64,000 bases of DNA from Jaltomata sinuosa (GCA_003996215.1 QJPP01000821.1:124001-188000), one strand, 5' to 3'. Counted from the stretch's first letter, positions 9,225-22,480 are shown. Translations and numbers: made by a program. Notes: a model not told the origin generated them from the sequence alone.

Positions 9225-11518
9225 TATCACACCCCAAGCCTATCCCCTGGACGTAACATGGTGCTTAGAATCACAAGTGACCCCAAGCTAACCCATGACC
9301 TTGCATACTACTAAGAGATAGACTGAAAGATATTGCGGAAGCTAAAGCATGTATTGAAATCTTGAAGAATATTATAATAAAATTAAATTTCATAAAACTA
9401 AAATATAAAGTCATTTGAAAACTGATACAACTAACTGACTGACTGACTGACTGTCTATGAAGCCTCTACTAACTGATGAGTTGCTGGGACAGGACTTCCA
9501 GCTAACTCTAAATAACTTCAAACTGAAATAAAGTAACAATCTAAATAACTCTAAGTCTTCAAATGATGAGGACTCACTAAGCTGCTGGATGTGCTGCTGA
9601 TCTTCTAGCCACGAGTCTGGGAGTGAGCTACTGAATCAACATCATGATAGGATGCAACATACAAAGGTATGCAGTTAGTACTATGGAATGTACTGAGTAT
9701 GTGAGATATGCATAAACCATGATAAAACATGCTTAAAACATGACTGAAGCTGAAATCATATAGTAATAGTAAAATCTGTAATGTAATGACTCAATGCAAT
9801 ATCATAAGCTGAAAACATATTTAGAGTCGTAAGTCATAGTAGTAAGTCTGAAATCTGAAGACAAAGAGTCAAATACATTTAAAAGCTTAAAACCATTTCT
9901 GTAGGATAGACTATTAACCAACATAAACTATGTGAGCTAACCGTGGAGTCCGATGTATACGTCCCATCAAGAGGATCCAATATACCTTTCCAGGGTGTAG
10001 AGGCATAACTGACGTGATACCTAGTTTTGATACCTAACTGAGGGGCTAAAAAAATCTATGGTGGCACGTAGTTCTAGGACTTAAGGGTATGCCAAACCCA
10101 GTTTAACTCGGTATTAAGTACTACTCCCAAAATATACATATAGCTCATATAATACTTGTGACATATGTAAAGTCAAAACTGTTCATAACTTAGGTAGACA
10201 TATTTAGATGCCAAACCTTTCATAAAGCATAAGGACATATCTAATGTCATGCTATTCATACTTCATAACTTCTTAAAAACTAAGCATGGCCATAGTTCAA
10301 ACTTACTTCTTACTAAAACTCATAATTTGAAGAACTCGGCATGTAAATTTCATAAATACTTGAGGTCATGTTATCTAAATATGCATTTTTACTTGAAATC
10401 ATGAAATAAAGTGAGATCATGCTAAAATCATCCCCAACTAATGGGATTTTAGAAAGACTTGTAGAATCTCATGAAAATCATGCATAAGAGTTTAGAAAGT
10501 GTATTTCAATACAAGTAAATCAGTTTCATAGAAAAATTCATAATTGGGTAAGAACCCTTATTTCTCAGATACATAAAATCAAACTAAAATTATAGTTTTG
10601 GGCATAAGGGTGAAAGGAATCCCTTATTGAATACCCACATACCTGAAATTTAAAGAACTTCTAGCTAGAACTCTGGGGATGAAGTTTGTAGAAGAATCCC
10701 TAATGTTGGAGGTGGAGACTTGGAGAAGAAATCTGAAGGAAAAACCCTTGAGAACTTTCTTGCTTGAGCTTCTATGCTCTTGCTTGCTTGAAACCCTAGG
10801 TGTCTTGACTTAGAGCCTTGAGAGATTTTCTATGAGACGAATCAATTATAATGGGAGAAATAACCCCTTTTGGGTATTTAAAAGATGCGGGGAAAGTCTT
10901 GAGGTAATAAAAGGATGAAACTACCCCCAACTTAATTGCTGAAAAAAATACAGAAAACTTGCCGAACGGTGCTTTCCACGGGCCATTGGACCCAACCATC
11001 GGCCTTATGGAGCTCAAATAAGCTTGCTAGATGGTTCCCACGGCTTGCCACCACAGGCCATCATGGCTCCCACGGGCGTCAAAAAATTTCCCACGCCCGT
11101 CGGCCCTTCCCATGCCTGTCAGAATTCTGACAGCCTGATAGTGCTTCACTAAAATTCCCATAACCTTTTACTCTAAACTCGGATTAATGAGTGGTCGGTG
11201 GTGTTGGAAAAAAAAATCAAATACCTTTAATTTAGTGGGTACAAGACCACCTAACTCTGTATTTTCTAGGATCAATGGTCATTTGAAGTTGACCTTAGTT
11301 AAAAGTTACATCAAAACTAAATCGGTAGAAAGGCTTTCAACTCAACTTTGTGCTAGATGTCCTTTATGACTTTAATTCATATCTAATACACCTTCAAAAC
11401 TTAGGAATTGATCTTAATACTTAGATACATAAAGAATTCATCAGTTTTGGGTCTAACCATATATGAAGAACGGTTCAGATCTTAGCTTAAAATTTCTGGG
11501 GTGTTACAATATGTCCCC
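9225..11518 (-). repeat. 3' LTR of the LARD-like element
   Basis: On the minus strand it starts TGTAACACCCC and ends near GGGGTGTGATA. A CTGA microsatellite lies at about 9430-9455. Minus-strand TATA-like ATTTAAA around 10875-10884 is preceded (to the right) by a CpG-rich palindromic cluster at 10965-11125 with GGGCC and CACGGGC motifs. Small minus-strand reading frames here are not credible genes. Confidence 0.85.
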
Positions 11519-11811
11519 TTTGGGATCATTCGTCTTCGAATAAAGGTCAAGCTAGAACGGAGTTACTAAATAAAGGCATATCAACTATTTTCTCCTGAAC
11601 TGAACTTACTAGGATGGATTAAGCTGAGTGGAAAGCCTCCTGGTCTCAGGAAATATATACTGGCAGATTTGAACTGATCTGTTATGAGGACTCTCGTATA
11701 ACTCATGAAGAGGCGGCTGATCACGAATCATAAGTGTAAAACTAGAACATATAACTACTAAGGTATGAGCCTAACTGCTTGGTTTCACCATTTTCAAACC
11801 TAACCTGGAGG
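11519..11811 (-). other. Internal non-coding DNA of the LARD-like element, with polypurine tract
   Basis: Minus-strand AAAGGGGACAT (about 11520-11532) lies directly before the 3' LTR and is the likely polypurine tract. Otherwise no coding signal. Ends at the TSD of the nested solo LTR. Confidence 0.55.
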
Positions 11812-11816
11812 CACAA

Positions 11817-13867
11817 TGTAACAACCCAGAACTTCCATGACCAGACTTAACTCAGAAAACCAGAAAGAAATAAATTTTTTCCAACTGTCAGCCAGAATCA
11901 CGAGTTGGATCCACGACCCGTGGAAGTTTCCTTGAGTTGTGGACTGGAATCGTGGAATAAGATCAGAGACCTGAAGAATTCTCTGAGAACCACGATTGGG
12001 TTCTAAGGACCGTGGAAGGATCCAGGAGTTGTGAACCCAAGTCGTGGAACCAGACGTGAGGCCAGCCATTTCTCTAAGAACTAAGATTGGGTTCTACGAA
12101 CCGTGAAAGGTTCTACGGGTCATGAACCCAAGTCGTGGAACTCAGACCCGCAGCTAGACAAAAGACCCAAGAACCACGATAGGGTTCCACAATCCATGAA
12201 AGTTTCCACGAGTCATGGAACCCATCTGTGAAACTTGAGTCATGATTTTTCCAGCACATTTCTTTTATTTTTCCAGGGGTGTTTTGTACTTTTCCTACCT
12301 CTTCTAAGGCCTAAGCTACGTCGTTTTGGGTATTCTAAGCTTAGTTTATTAGTCAAAAACTATCTAAAACACAAATTCTCCTAAAATCATCAGACTTAGA
12401 AAGAAAAAGGGAGAAAAGAGGCTACAATTTTCCTTAAGAATAGTCAGGAGGTTTCTTTAAGCTCAGCCCCAGGAATTCGAGGAATTTCTCAGTAGATTCT
12501 CTAACAGGTATGTGGGATTTCATCAATTGGTTCCTTTCACCCATTGAGTCCCTAGTTTTAGCCAGTTCTTCAGTTCTCCATGAATTTGTTCAGACCTAGG
12601 ATTCCTAAATCTTAGGAATTTATTGTAATTCAGATTTTACTGCTTATGTTGATATCTATTTCATGTTTCTTAGAGAGTTAGTATAGTCACATGTTTAAGA
12701 CTCAAAAACCCTAGCATGTAGAAATTTCAGTATTCATAAATTATTCTTGCTAGGCATATAATTCAGATGATCATGTTTCAGTATTAGAATGCCATCAGTT
12801 TCAGCATATATATACATATATGTGCATTCTCAGATAATTGGCAGTATTTGAGCTATCCAGTCTTTCATCTTGCATTTCATTGCTTACTTTTCCATTGGGA
12901 GTAGACTTAGTACCGAGAAGATGATGGGATGAAGGCTTAGCTGTCAGATCAGGATAAAACCTTTAGTAGCAGTCCCCCAATCTCAGAACTACGACGCCAC
13001 TGTAGGTGTAAAAAAGGGGTCATCTGTCAGGTTAGTCTGCATACCTCTGTCCCTTATGGACATCAGTTAGTGGATCCACGTTAGATTTGTTTGTACCCTT
13101 GGCAAGGTATGAACACCCTTCCATCCAGGGTTACAGGTTGGCTCCATAGTTAGCTCAGCTTGGGGTATGTCGGTTAACAGTATCTCACATATTCAGATTC
13201 ATGTTGCATTGACCATGTACTCAGTATCTATTTCAGTATTCAGTTCAGCATATTATATATTCATGTTAGTACTTGGTCATTGTATCCAACTTAGATTTAA
13301 GTTTATGCTTCAGTATACACTTTTATGTTCAGTTTCTATGTTGTTCAGTTTAGCACACATCCCGCATGCTCAGTATATTCAAAGTACTGACGCATACTTT
13401 TGTGCTATATCATTTTATGATGTAGGTTCAGGCGCTCAACATCCAGACCACGCTTAGATAGACTCCCAGTCCTTACTCATCAGCTTCAATGGTGAGTCCT
13501 CATGGTTCGAGGACGATAGACATGCTTTATGTTTCAGTCTTTACTTTTCAATTTCAGTTTTTTTTTGAGTTAGCTGGGGCATGTTCCAGCAACTCACATC
13601 AGTTAGAGGCTTTCAGTCATAGACTAGATTCAACTTTGAGTTGTTAGTATTGTTTTCAGTCATCACTATACTCTCTCTATATATTTTTATATATCCTGAC
13701 ATGTTTTGGACTCTTTCCCATTTCAGATATTGAATTATTTTTCAACTTCTGCACAGTATATGTTTTTAACTAAAATTGTCTAGATATGCCTGACCATGGG
13801 TTAGCTTGGGGTCACTTGTGACACTAAGCATCGTGTTACATCTAGAGGGTAGCCTCGGGGTATGACA
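11817..13867 (+). mobile_element. Solo LTR nested in the LARD-like element
   Basis: 2051 bp beginning TGTAACAACCC and ending CGGGGTATGACA, flanked by a perfect duplication CACAA (11812-11816 and 13868-13872). Its 3' end is homologous, as reverse complement, to the plus-strand start of the 9225 LTR (shared CTTGGGGTCACTTGTGA and GGGTTAGC blocks), so it belongs to the same or a sister family inserted in the opposite orientation. Contains a GC-rich cluster of CCACGA/CGTGGAA palindromes at 11890-12240. No internal region: a product of LTR-LTR recombination. Confidence 0.88.
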
Positions 13868-13872
13868 CACAA

Positions 13873-15673
13873 GGTGCTACACTTCTCACAGTCATGCTAG
13901 TCTGATACTGACCTCTAACTAGATGCGTACTCTTGGCTGTGAACACTGAATCTAAACTGAGCATTATTAACAAGGATAAGGGGTACTTCTGAATCTTAAC
14001 TTACACATAGCGAGACTTAGTCATTTAAGATAAGACTTGGGGAAACAAGTGCAAAGGACATGAATACGAGGATACATGTTATAACCACCCATCACCAGTT
14101 TAGGTGTATGTACATAAGTCTTAGAGCAAGGAAATCATAACCATGAGTCGTTCAAAAGATCTGATATGGGCATATACATGATATAGCCTGGTGCCATTAG
14201 CTATTAAGGAATAACTTGAGGACTGAGGGCATAGAACTGATCATACTGTGAGAGATGAGATTATATGTAATAAGTCTCTTATCATAAAGTTGGAATTCAT
14301 GGAATCATAGAGTAAGACTGGGATTGTTGTCTGAAGTGATTGTTTCTCATTTTAGGAATCTGAGCATGGACATGCATCTGTATGAAGTGCATGAACTTAG
14401 TCATGAGAGTGATGTAATTACATCTGAGTAAAATTTCACCTTAATTGAATTACTAGGGAACCGCTAGAATAAGAATGAATCGATATACCATCACACCTGC
14501 ATAACCACACTTGTTGAAAGTTAATCAACTTAAGTCTCTGCATATGCTATGTTAGGCCTACAAGGTCAATTCCATAAAACTAGCATCACCATCCCTAACT
14601 ATCACCCTTTCCACCTCGGTAATCATCAACAATTTATAGTTACTGTCTAGTACTAAACATGGATAACAACACAACATCCCAAGTACTGCACCAACTTACA
14701 ATTATAAGATGACAATTAAGAAACACTAGTCCATAAAAATTTTTTATGACAAAATAATCAACTTTAACCACACCTCCTATCTAACTTTAGCCTACAAGCA
14801 CATTCTTCTTCATAACACTACTAATCCTCTTTACTACCTCATTATGCAGCTCCTTACTAATTCCTTATTCATCCTATACTTAATCTTTTTCTACATAGTA
14901 ACATGCCTTCATGAGCCTCTTCCCTAATTCAAATCTGCTCTAAGTCATCTTAACCAACCATCCTCCCACTATATACTACCATGGAATCTACACATAACTA
15001 GCTACTTTTCCCTCCATGTCAAGGGACATATCAACCCAATACTCACCTTATTGATACATGACTATAGCTACATACTTCAGTCCATCACTATCTTAATCTT
15101 CTAGCTACTACACTTCTAAATTCATACACCTAGCTCTGGGGTTATTTTAGTACTTATAACTTATAAAATATCAAATTACACTAACTCTTGAGTCACTATA
15201 CTACCCACATGCTTAGAGAACCATACTTTTCAGCTAAGGGTGCCGGTACTTAGTAAAGCTTCTACAATAGGGTAGGAGAGTACATCCTACTATAGGCTTA
15301 ACTGCACGAGTGGAAAATGGTACATGCTTTCGGATCGATAGACTTTAGCCACTAGTGGGCTCCTCTCTAGCCTTTGTGCAGTCTCTCAACTCTTTTGATG
15401 ACTCTATCTGTGAGCATAATACTGATAGGAATCTGAACAATACTGATTTAACCACCTCAAAGATGAAGCGTGATTAGAGGAATTGGAGAAGTCCACGAAT
15501 CTACATAAGTTTCTTAAGGAACAACTCTACTGCATGATCTAGAGTATGAAAGAATGGAAATATTTCCTAAATGCCCTGTAGCCTCCTGATTATAAGTGTG
15601 GTGAATAACATACCCATAAACAAGACTCTACTAGAAACGGCTGAATAGACACCCTAGGACACTTGAACTCTTT
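13873..15673 (-). other. Internal non-coding DNA of the LARD-like element
   Basis: 1.8 kb rich in short stop-dense frames on both strands, with no recognisable gag, RT or integrase motif. Composition is even and AT-moderate. I see no gene in it. Confidence 0.55.
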
Positions 15674-15685
15674 GCTCTAATACCA
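15674..15685 (-). promoter_or_regulatory. Primer binding site (initiator tRNA-Met) of the LARD-like element
   Basis: On the minus strand reads TGGTATTAGAGC, one transition away from the Ty3/copia initiator-Met site TGGTATCAGAGC, four bases from the LTR end. It fixes the element's orientation. Confidence 0.8.
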
Positions 15686-15689
15686 AGTT

Positions 15690-17981
15690 TATAATGCCCA
15701 GAGGCTACCCCTTGGATATAACATGGTGCTTAGAGTCACAAGTGATCCCAAGCTAACCCATGGGCCGGCATACTACTAAGAAATAGACTGAAAGATAATG
15801 CGAAAGCTAAAACATGTGTTGAACTCTTGAAGAATATTATAATCAAATAAACTTTCATAAAACTGAAAAATAAAGTCATTTGAAGACTGATACAACTAAT
15901 TGACTAACTGACTAACTATTTATGAAGCCTTTACTAACTGCTGAGTTGCTGGGACAAGATCCCCAGCTAACTCTAATTAATTGCAAACTGAAATAAAGTA
16001 ACAATCTAAATAACTCTAAGTCTCCGAATGATGAGGACTCACCAAGCTGCTAGATGTGCTACTGATCTACTAGTCACGAGTCTGGGAGTGAGCTACTAAA
16101 TCTACATCATGATAGGATGCAACACAAAGAGATATGCGATCAGTACTATGGAATGTACTGAGTATGTTAGATATGCATAAACCATGATAAAACATGATTG
16201 AAGCTGAAATTATTTAGTAATAGTAAAATCTATAATGTAATGACTCAATGCAGTATCATAAGCTGAAAACATATTTAAAATCGTAAGTCATAGTAGTAAG
16301 TCTGAAATCTGAAGGTAAAGAGTCAAATACATTTAAAAGCTTAAAACCATTTCTGCGGAAGAGCCTATTAACTAACATAAACTACGTGAGCGAATCGTGG
16401 AGTCCGATGTATACTCCCCATCTAGAGGACCCAATATACCTTGCTAGGGTGTTGAGGAATAAATAGCGTGATCACTAGTTCTGATACCCAACTGAGGGGC
16501 TAAATAAATCTATGATAGCACGTAGTTCTGAGATTTAAGGGTATGCTAAACCCAATCCAAATCGATGCTAAGTACTACTTCCAATACATACATATAGCTC
16601 ATATAATACTTGTGACATATTTAATACTAAAACTGTTCATAACTTAGGTAGACATATCTAGATGTCAAACCTTTCATAAAGCATAAGGACATATCTAATG
16701 TCATGCTATTCATACTTCATAATTTCTTAAATACTAAGCATGGTCATAGTTCAAAACATACTTTTTACTAAAACTCATAATTTGAAGAACTCGGCATGCA
16801 AATTTCATAAATACTTGAGGTCATGTTATCTAAATATTCTAATTTACTTGAAATCATGAAATAAAGTTATATCATGCTAAAATCATCCCCAACTAATGGT
16901 CTTTTAGAAAGACTTGTATAATCTCATGAAAACCATGCATAAAAGCTTAGAAAGTGTATTTCAATACAAGTAAATTAGTTTCATAGAAAAAATCATAATT
17001 GGGTAAGAACTCTAATTTCTCAAATTCATGAAATCAAAGTAAAATCATAGGTTTTGAGCATAAGGGTGAAAGAAATCCCTTATTAAATACCCATATACCT
17101 GAAACTTGATGAACTTCTAGCTAGAAATATGGGGATGAAACTTGGAGAAGAATAATTAAGGTTGGAGGTGGAGACTTGGAGAAAAAATCTAAAGGAAAAA
17201 CCCTTGAGAACTTTCTTGCTTGAGCTTCTATGCTCTTGTTTGCTTGAAACCCTAGGTGTATTGACTTAGAGCCTTGAGTGCTTTTATCTGAGATAAACCA
17301 ATGATAATGGGAGAAATAACCCCTTTTGAGTGTTTAAAAGATGTGGGAAAAGACTTTAGGTAAGAAAAGGACCAAACTACCCCAACTTAACTGCTGAAAA
17401 AATGCAGAAAACTTGCTGGATGGTGCTTCCCACGGGCTGTCGGGTGGCCCACGGGCCATCGAACCCAACCATCAGCCTCATGGGGGTCAAACAATCTTTC
17501 TAGATGGTTCTCACGGCTTGCCACTATGGGCCATCGTGGTTCCCACGGGCGTCAAAAAAAGTTTCCACGTCCGTCGGCCCTTCCACACCCATCAAATTTC
17601 TGACAACCTGACAGTGCTTCACTAAAATACCCATAACATTTTACTCCGGACTCTGATTAACAAGCGGTTGGTGGAATTAAAAAGAAGATTCAAATAACTT
17701 TAATTTATTTGGTACTAGGATACCTAACTTTTTATATTCTAGGAGTAATGGTCATTTTAAGTTGACCCTAGTTAGAACTTACATAAAAACTAAATCGGTA
17801 GAAAGGCTTTCAACTTAACTTTGAGCTAGAGGTCCTTTATGACTTTAATGCATATCTAATACGCCTTCAAAACTTAGGAATTGATCTTAATATTTAGATT
17901 CATAGAAAATTCATCGATTTTGCGTCTAACCATATATGAAGAACGGTTCTTATCTTAGCTTAGAATTTCTGAGGTGTTACA
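15690..17981 (-). repeat. 5' LTR of the LARD-like element
   Basis: Aligns to 9225-11518 over its whole length. A palindromic CpG cluster lies at 17415-17605 and a TATA-like TTTAAA at 17331-17340, mirroring the left copy. The repeat end at 17981 (minus TGTAACACC) is followed by the target duplication TACTA. Confidence 0.85.
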
Positions 17982-17986
17982 TACTA

Positions 17987-18383
17987 AAAATATGAAGAAA
18001 AGTAGTATTTATAGAGTTTAGGAGGGTTCATGGTCGAATTGGGAATGTTTGGGCCAAACCTGGCCAAAATAGGCCAAATTTGGCATGTGGCCTCTCTCTA
18101 GACGGCACCATAGTGCATTTGGGAATCCTTCTAGTGTGGTCTGGTCCAATGCGTTCGCCTCTGTTAAGATCCCATCTTGATGTCCTAATTATGGAAATGA
18201 TCCCGATAATCTTCATCAGCTCTCACTCAGAATTCAAAGCTCCATAATCACACCATTATGCTCCAAATTCAATCAAAATCCTTTACTTTTAAATCTACAC
18301 ATCAAAATAAGCTACACAAGTGTAATTCATATAAATTAAGCTAAAAAGCCTCTTAAAACAAGTGAAATGTGAGGCAATCTATA
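17987..18383 (-). repeat. Athila-type LTR fragment, right of the nested insertion
   Basis: Colinear with 53785-54300: shared blocks include GGGTTTAGGAGGGTTC-like text, GGCCAAACCT, AATAGGCCAAAT, CACATCAAAA and GTGAAATGTGAGGCAATCTATA. It ends where the next element's LTR starts (TGATGTG, 18384). Confidence 0.8.
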
Positions 18384-19846
18384 TGATGTGCTGGGATTTC
18401 ATGGCACTTTGTATGTTCAAAGCTAAGGATTTTTGGGAGTTCTTAAGTATATTTTGTTGAATTTGATGTCATTTGTTACATGTATAGGGAAAAATATGGA
18501 AAAGACGAAAGAGCCAAAGTGTTGCAGATTTCTGGGCAAGAAAACATGCCCCATGGGTGTGGGACCCATGCATTGAAATTGAGCAAAGAGCTAAGTTAAG
18601 AAGTGAAGTTTCACGCCCTACCGTAATGGGTGTCGGACTGGCCACGGGGCATCTCAGAACCTGTCAAAATGGATCAGTGGAGCTGGAACTTTGAGGCTAG
18701 ACTTGACGAGCCACCATGACACCCATGAGATACACGATGGGCCATTGCATAGCCCGTCAAGATGGGGCAGTGCAGAATGAAGAAGGTACATAAGAAACCC
18801 GATGGGCACCCACGAAGCCCGTCGCACCCACGATGGCCCGTGGGGCATCCCGTCGGAAGAGCCGCATTCAAATTTCCCAGTCTTCGTAGGATTTGGAATT
18901 TTTGTCTATAAATACTTTCCCTTAGGTTTTATTTTCGGTTGTTACTCATTACTTTGTGAAAAACACATTCCAAACATTGTGACTTTGGCTTATTATTGGT
19001 TTTGAGAGTTATACACTTTCAGAGTTCATTATTCTTACTTCTATCTTCATCCATTCAAATTCACATATTTCTTTACTTCTAATTGTAAGTATATGATCAT
19101 GAATGCACCTATAACTTCTTATTGTTTACTTATGAACATTAGTAGCTAAATCCACAACTAGGGTTGTGGGAACCATGAAGGATTAACGAAGTAGGCAAAG
19201 TACTTGGGTAATCTAGGGCGGTGTTTATGCATGTATTATTTTTCCCTTTGTTTTGATTACTTTTTAATTATGGCCAACGTTAGAACTCTCCTTATCCTTA
19301 CTTTCCAGACCAAGGAGGTAACATATGGGAAAAAGGTTGTTTAACAACGGAGATTTGAGGCTACCAACCCTCATCTAATAGCTTGACCTTGTCCGAGAAT
19401 AGCTAATCTGGGATCCAGGGTAAGGGTTAGTAAAGCATACACCCACGGTTGGACCAAGGCATGTGGTGAAATTTATCTATCTGCCGGACCAAGAATTTAG
19501 GTGAACCTAAATTATCGATTCTGCATGCTGAGCACCAATCTAGTTTACTAAGTACAAAGCCTTACTAAGTTATGATCTCATGGGGAACACTACCCTAGTC
19601 ACTTCTCTCATTGATTACAACTCTTAAAACTATCACGTGTTACTTGTTTACATTCTAGTTACAATTAATACTTGTTACATTAAAACCCCTCTTCGTAGGG
19701 AAATAAACGGCTAAGAGCGCAAGTAAACACCAATAGATCATAGTCCTACCATATTCCCTGTGGGATCGACCCCAACCTTAATTGGGTTCTATATTTGAAC
19801 AACGACCACTTATGCTTATAAAAGGAGGTGTAATTTGGGCGTATTA
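18384..19846 (+). repeat. 5' LTR of the plus-strand Athila-type element
   Basis: Starts TGATGTGCTGGG, like the 57.7-kb LTR (TGATGTGCC). A cluster of GGGCC/CCCGTCG/CACGATGG palindromes lies at about 18545-18870, followed by a TATA box TATAAATA (18907-18914). The 3' portion holds the conserved block TTCCCTGTGGGATCGACCCC (19753-19772) shared with 58.9 and 63.6 kb. The end is placed near GGGCGTATTAA just before the primer site. Confidence 0.8.
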
Positions 19847-19851
19847 AATAT

Positions 19852-19869
19852 AGGTGCCATTGCCGGGGA
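19852..19869 (+). promoter_or_regulatory. Primer binding site, tRNA-Asp type
   Basis: Reads GGTGCCATTGCCGGGGA. The complement of the plant tRNA-Asp 3' end is TGGCGCCGTTGCCGGGGA, so the match is 15 of 17; both mismatches lie in CpG dinucleotides changed to TpG or CpA. Confidence 0.82.
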
Positions 19870-20050
19870 ATACAGTTTAAGATTAAGAGAGATTGTGTTT
19901 ATTTCACTATTAGTCCTTATTTCCTGATTTTACTTTTTCTGTTGTTTTTGTTTTATTCTACAGGTTGCACAATTGTGCATGCCTAGTACAAGGAGTCAAG
20001 GAAATCCCTTGATCCCATATGATCCTGAGCGCTCTTGAACATTAAGAAAC
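19870..20050 (+). other. Leader between primer site and gag
   Basis: Untranslated leader with a T-rich stretch; no ORF. ATG at 20051 is the first in-frame gag start. Confidence 0.5.
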
Positions 20051-22029
20051 ATGGCTAAAGAGGGAGATCATGAGACACAGGAACAAATCACAGCCCAGTT
20101 GTTGGCCGAAGAAGATCAAAGGAAAAAGAAAGGAGAAGATTCTCTTACCGCTGAACATGCTGCAATTGCAGCAGACCTCGCAGCTCGAAATGCGGCAGCT
20201 GATCAAGCAAGGAAGGCATGACAACAAGATGCTCATAAGCTGTACTAAATGCCCAAGCGGTAGCAGATGGAGCAGCCCATCGAAATTTGCCTAGAGGACC
20301 AGGCATTCCACGATGGAACAGGGCCGAGAGTTACAACAACCATGACAAGTACCTCACTATGACATTAAGGATGATGATGCGGATGACGTAGGGACTACTG
20401 GACCCATAGTAGTACCACCACTACCAGTAGGTACAGAGTTTGGAATTACCAGCACGATGATACAACTGCTGAATTAAAAGGTTTATTTTCTAGGATGCCC
20501 GCTGAGGATGAAAATCTGCATGTGTCCAATTTTGTGGGAATCAGCAAAGCGTATAATCTACCAGGAGTGGAGCAAGATGCTATTAGGCTGAGGCTATTCC
20601 TATTTTCTTTGACTGGAGAGGCGACTGTTTGACTAAGTGAGCTGCCCGAAAATTCTATATATACAAGGGTGGAGCTGAGGACTCAATTCCTTGAGAGGTT
20701 CTTCCCACCATCTAAGATGTTGTAGCTGAAACAAGAGATTTATAATTTCAAGAAGCTACCCACGGAGGCACTGCATGAAATATGGTTGAGGTTTAATAAG
20801 AAGCTGAAGCAGGTCCCAAAGCACACAATCCTTTTTAAGAATCTGATGGAGATATTTTATAAAGCATTGAACACCAATACAAAGGCGGTAGCAGATATGG
20901 TGACTGGAGGAGCATTCATAGAGAACACTTATTTCGAGGCGGCTGAGATGCTTGATAGAGTCACTAAGACAAACAGATCTTGGCACACTAGAGAAGCTGA
21001 GAGTGCAACAAGTACTTATGTAGTTGTGAACTCTATCAACCTTCAAGAATTTCAGGATATTAAATAAAGTTTCGCAAGCTTGCAAACAACTGTGGATCTA
21101 ATTGCGAAGCAAATTCTTAATGGCGGGCTAGAAAAGGTAAAGGCAATCGATTCACAAGAAAAAGCTCCAAGTCAAGATGAGTATGATTCTGAAGAGAAAG
21201 TTAGTTACATGAATGATCAAGGAATGGGTTTCCAGGCCAATGTCCAAGGAAACCAAGGTCGGAACATAGAAGATAACTACAATCGGTCCAGATATAGAGA
21301 TAGGAGTAGGGGTGGAGATGATGATTGGCAGAATAGAGATGGATATAAGAATGATAGGAACGACCTATATATCCCACCTGGAAATCGCGCATCAGGTACT
21401 GATCAACCACTCCAACCCATGAGAGAGCTGATAAACAAGTTATTATAAAAGGCTGATGCTATGGAGAAAAGCTTAAAGGATATACATGTGGATCTTTCTG
21501 GCATAAGTCAGAAGGTTGAGTCTCATTCTGTAGTGATAAAACACCTCGAGGCACAAATGAGTCAGATGTCTACAACCCTGAATCTGTGTCAAAAAGGTGC
21601 TCTTCGAAGTGATACAGTTCAGAATCCAAAAAATGATCGACAAGTCATGGCTATGACTACCTAAAGTGGAAAACAAACTGTTGATCCTCCTATGCTGATG
21701 GTTCTTGTTGAGCCAGCTGAGCCTGAAATTAATGATGACGAGATTATGGTAGAGTCTAAAGGGAAAAACAGTGGTGAAGGTCCAAGCAAGAATAAGTCTT
21801 CTGAGTCGAAAGCAAAGAGCAAAGAGGTTACACCGATCTTGAAGCCCATGCCATTACCTCCTCCACCTTACCCACATATATTGAAGAAGAAGGTTGAGGA
21901 TTATAAGTTTCATGAGTTCATCTCCATGCTGAAGCAACTTTCAGTAAATATTCCTCTAGTTGAAGTATTGGAGCGGATGTATGGGTATGCAAAATTTATG
22001 AAGGATCTAGTGACTAGAAAAGAACTGTG
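20051..22029 (+). pseudogene. Athila-type gag, multiply broken
   Basis: ATG 20051 opens an Ala/Glu/Gln-rich N-terminus that stops at 20219. Further pieces include a PRGPGIPRW-like segment, then the Retrotrans_gag domain at about 20500-20850 (NFVGISKAYNLPGVEQDA, RTQFLERFFPPSKM, LHEIWLRFNKKLKQ). After a stop near 21065 the C-terminal half continues (21080-21448, then 21461-21664 with a coiled-coil-like segment, and 21692-22030) with a KFMKDLVTRK end typical before the protease. Gag forms the particle core. At least five stops or shifts are present, so no full protein can be made. Zinc knuckle not seen. Confidence 0.82.
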
Positions 22030-22099
22030 AGTTTTGAGTCTGCGTATAATTTGCACCATTTTAGTGCAATATCCTCTCGTTCTTTGGTGTAGAAAAAGA

Positions 22100-22480
22100 A
22101 AGATCATGGAGCTTTCACTATTTCGTGCACAATCGAAGCGTTCTACTTTGCTAAGGCATTGTGTAATCTGGGTGCAAGCATCAATCTAATGCCGCTAGCA
22201 GTGTTCAATTAGTTGGGCTTGGGAGCCCCCAAACCCACTACAATACGACTTCTTATGGCAGATCGCACACTGAAAAGGCCCATGGGGATTCTTTATGATG
22301 TGCTTGTGAAAGTTGATACTTGACTGCGAGGTGGATTTTGAAGTTCCTATCATCTTGGGGCGACCATTCCTTGCTACTGGACGCGCGCTTGTTGACTTAG
22401 AGACTGGGAAGATGAAGTTTAGATTGAATTATAAGGTAGTCACATTTAATGTCTGCTAGTCTATGAAGTAGCATGAAGAC
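22100..22480 (+). pseudogene. Athila-type aspartic protease with altered active site
   Basis: The typical block is ALCxLGASINLMPLAVF followed by LGLGAPKPTT and MADRTLKRP. In related Athila-type copies in this window the catalytic residue is Asp in DLG; here the codon at 22165-22167 is AAT, giving Asn. A TAG near 22210 and a stop after VKVDT add to the damage. The later ILG..FLATGRALVDLE-type part is split across frames. It would cleave Gag-Pol; inactive as encoded. Confidence 0.78.

Larger units (their letters stand above)
9225..17981 (-). mobile_element. Non-coding LTR retrotransposon (LARD-like) with 2.3-kb LTRs
   Basis: Two direct repeats (9225-11518 and 15690-17981) are flanked by a perfect target duplication TACTA (9220-9224 and 17982-17986). 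Orientation is minus: a primer site for initiator tRNA-Met lies just left of the right repeat (15674-15685), and a purine tract (on minus) lies right of the left repeat near 11525. The internal part, once the nested solo LTR is removed, is about 2.1 kb with no gag or pol homology. It is either a large retrotransposon derivative or severely decayed. The LTRs differ by many substitutions and indels (roughly 90-93% by eye), so insertion is old. Confidence 0.88.

Noticed and set aside
18028..18216. Arg-rich minus-strand frame
   Set aside because: Inside the Athila LTR fragment, with no counterpart frame in the relative at 53.8 kb.
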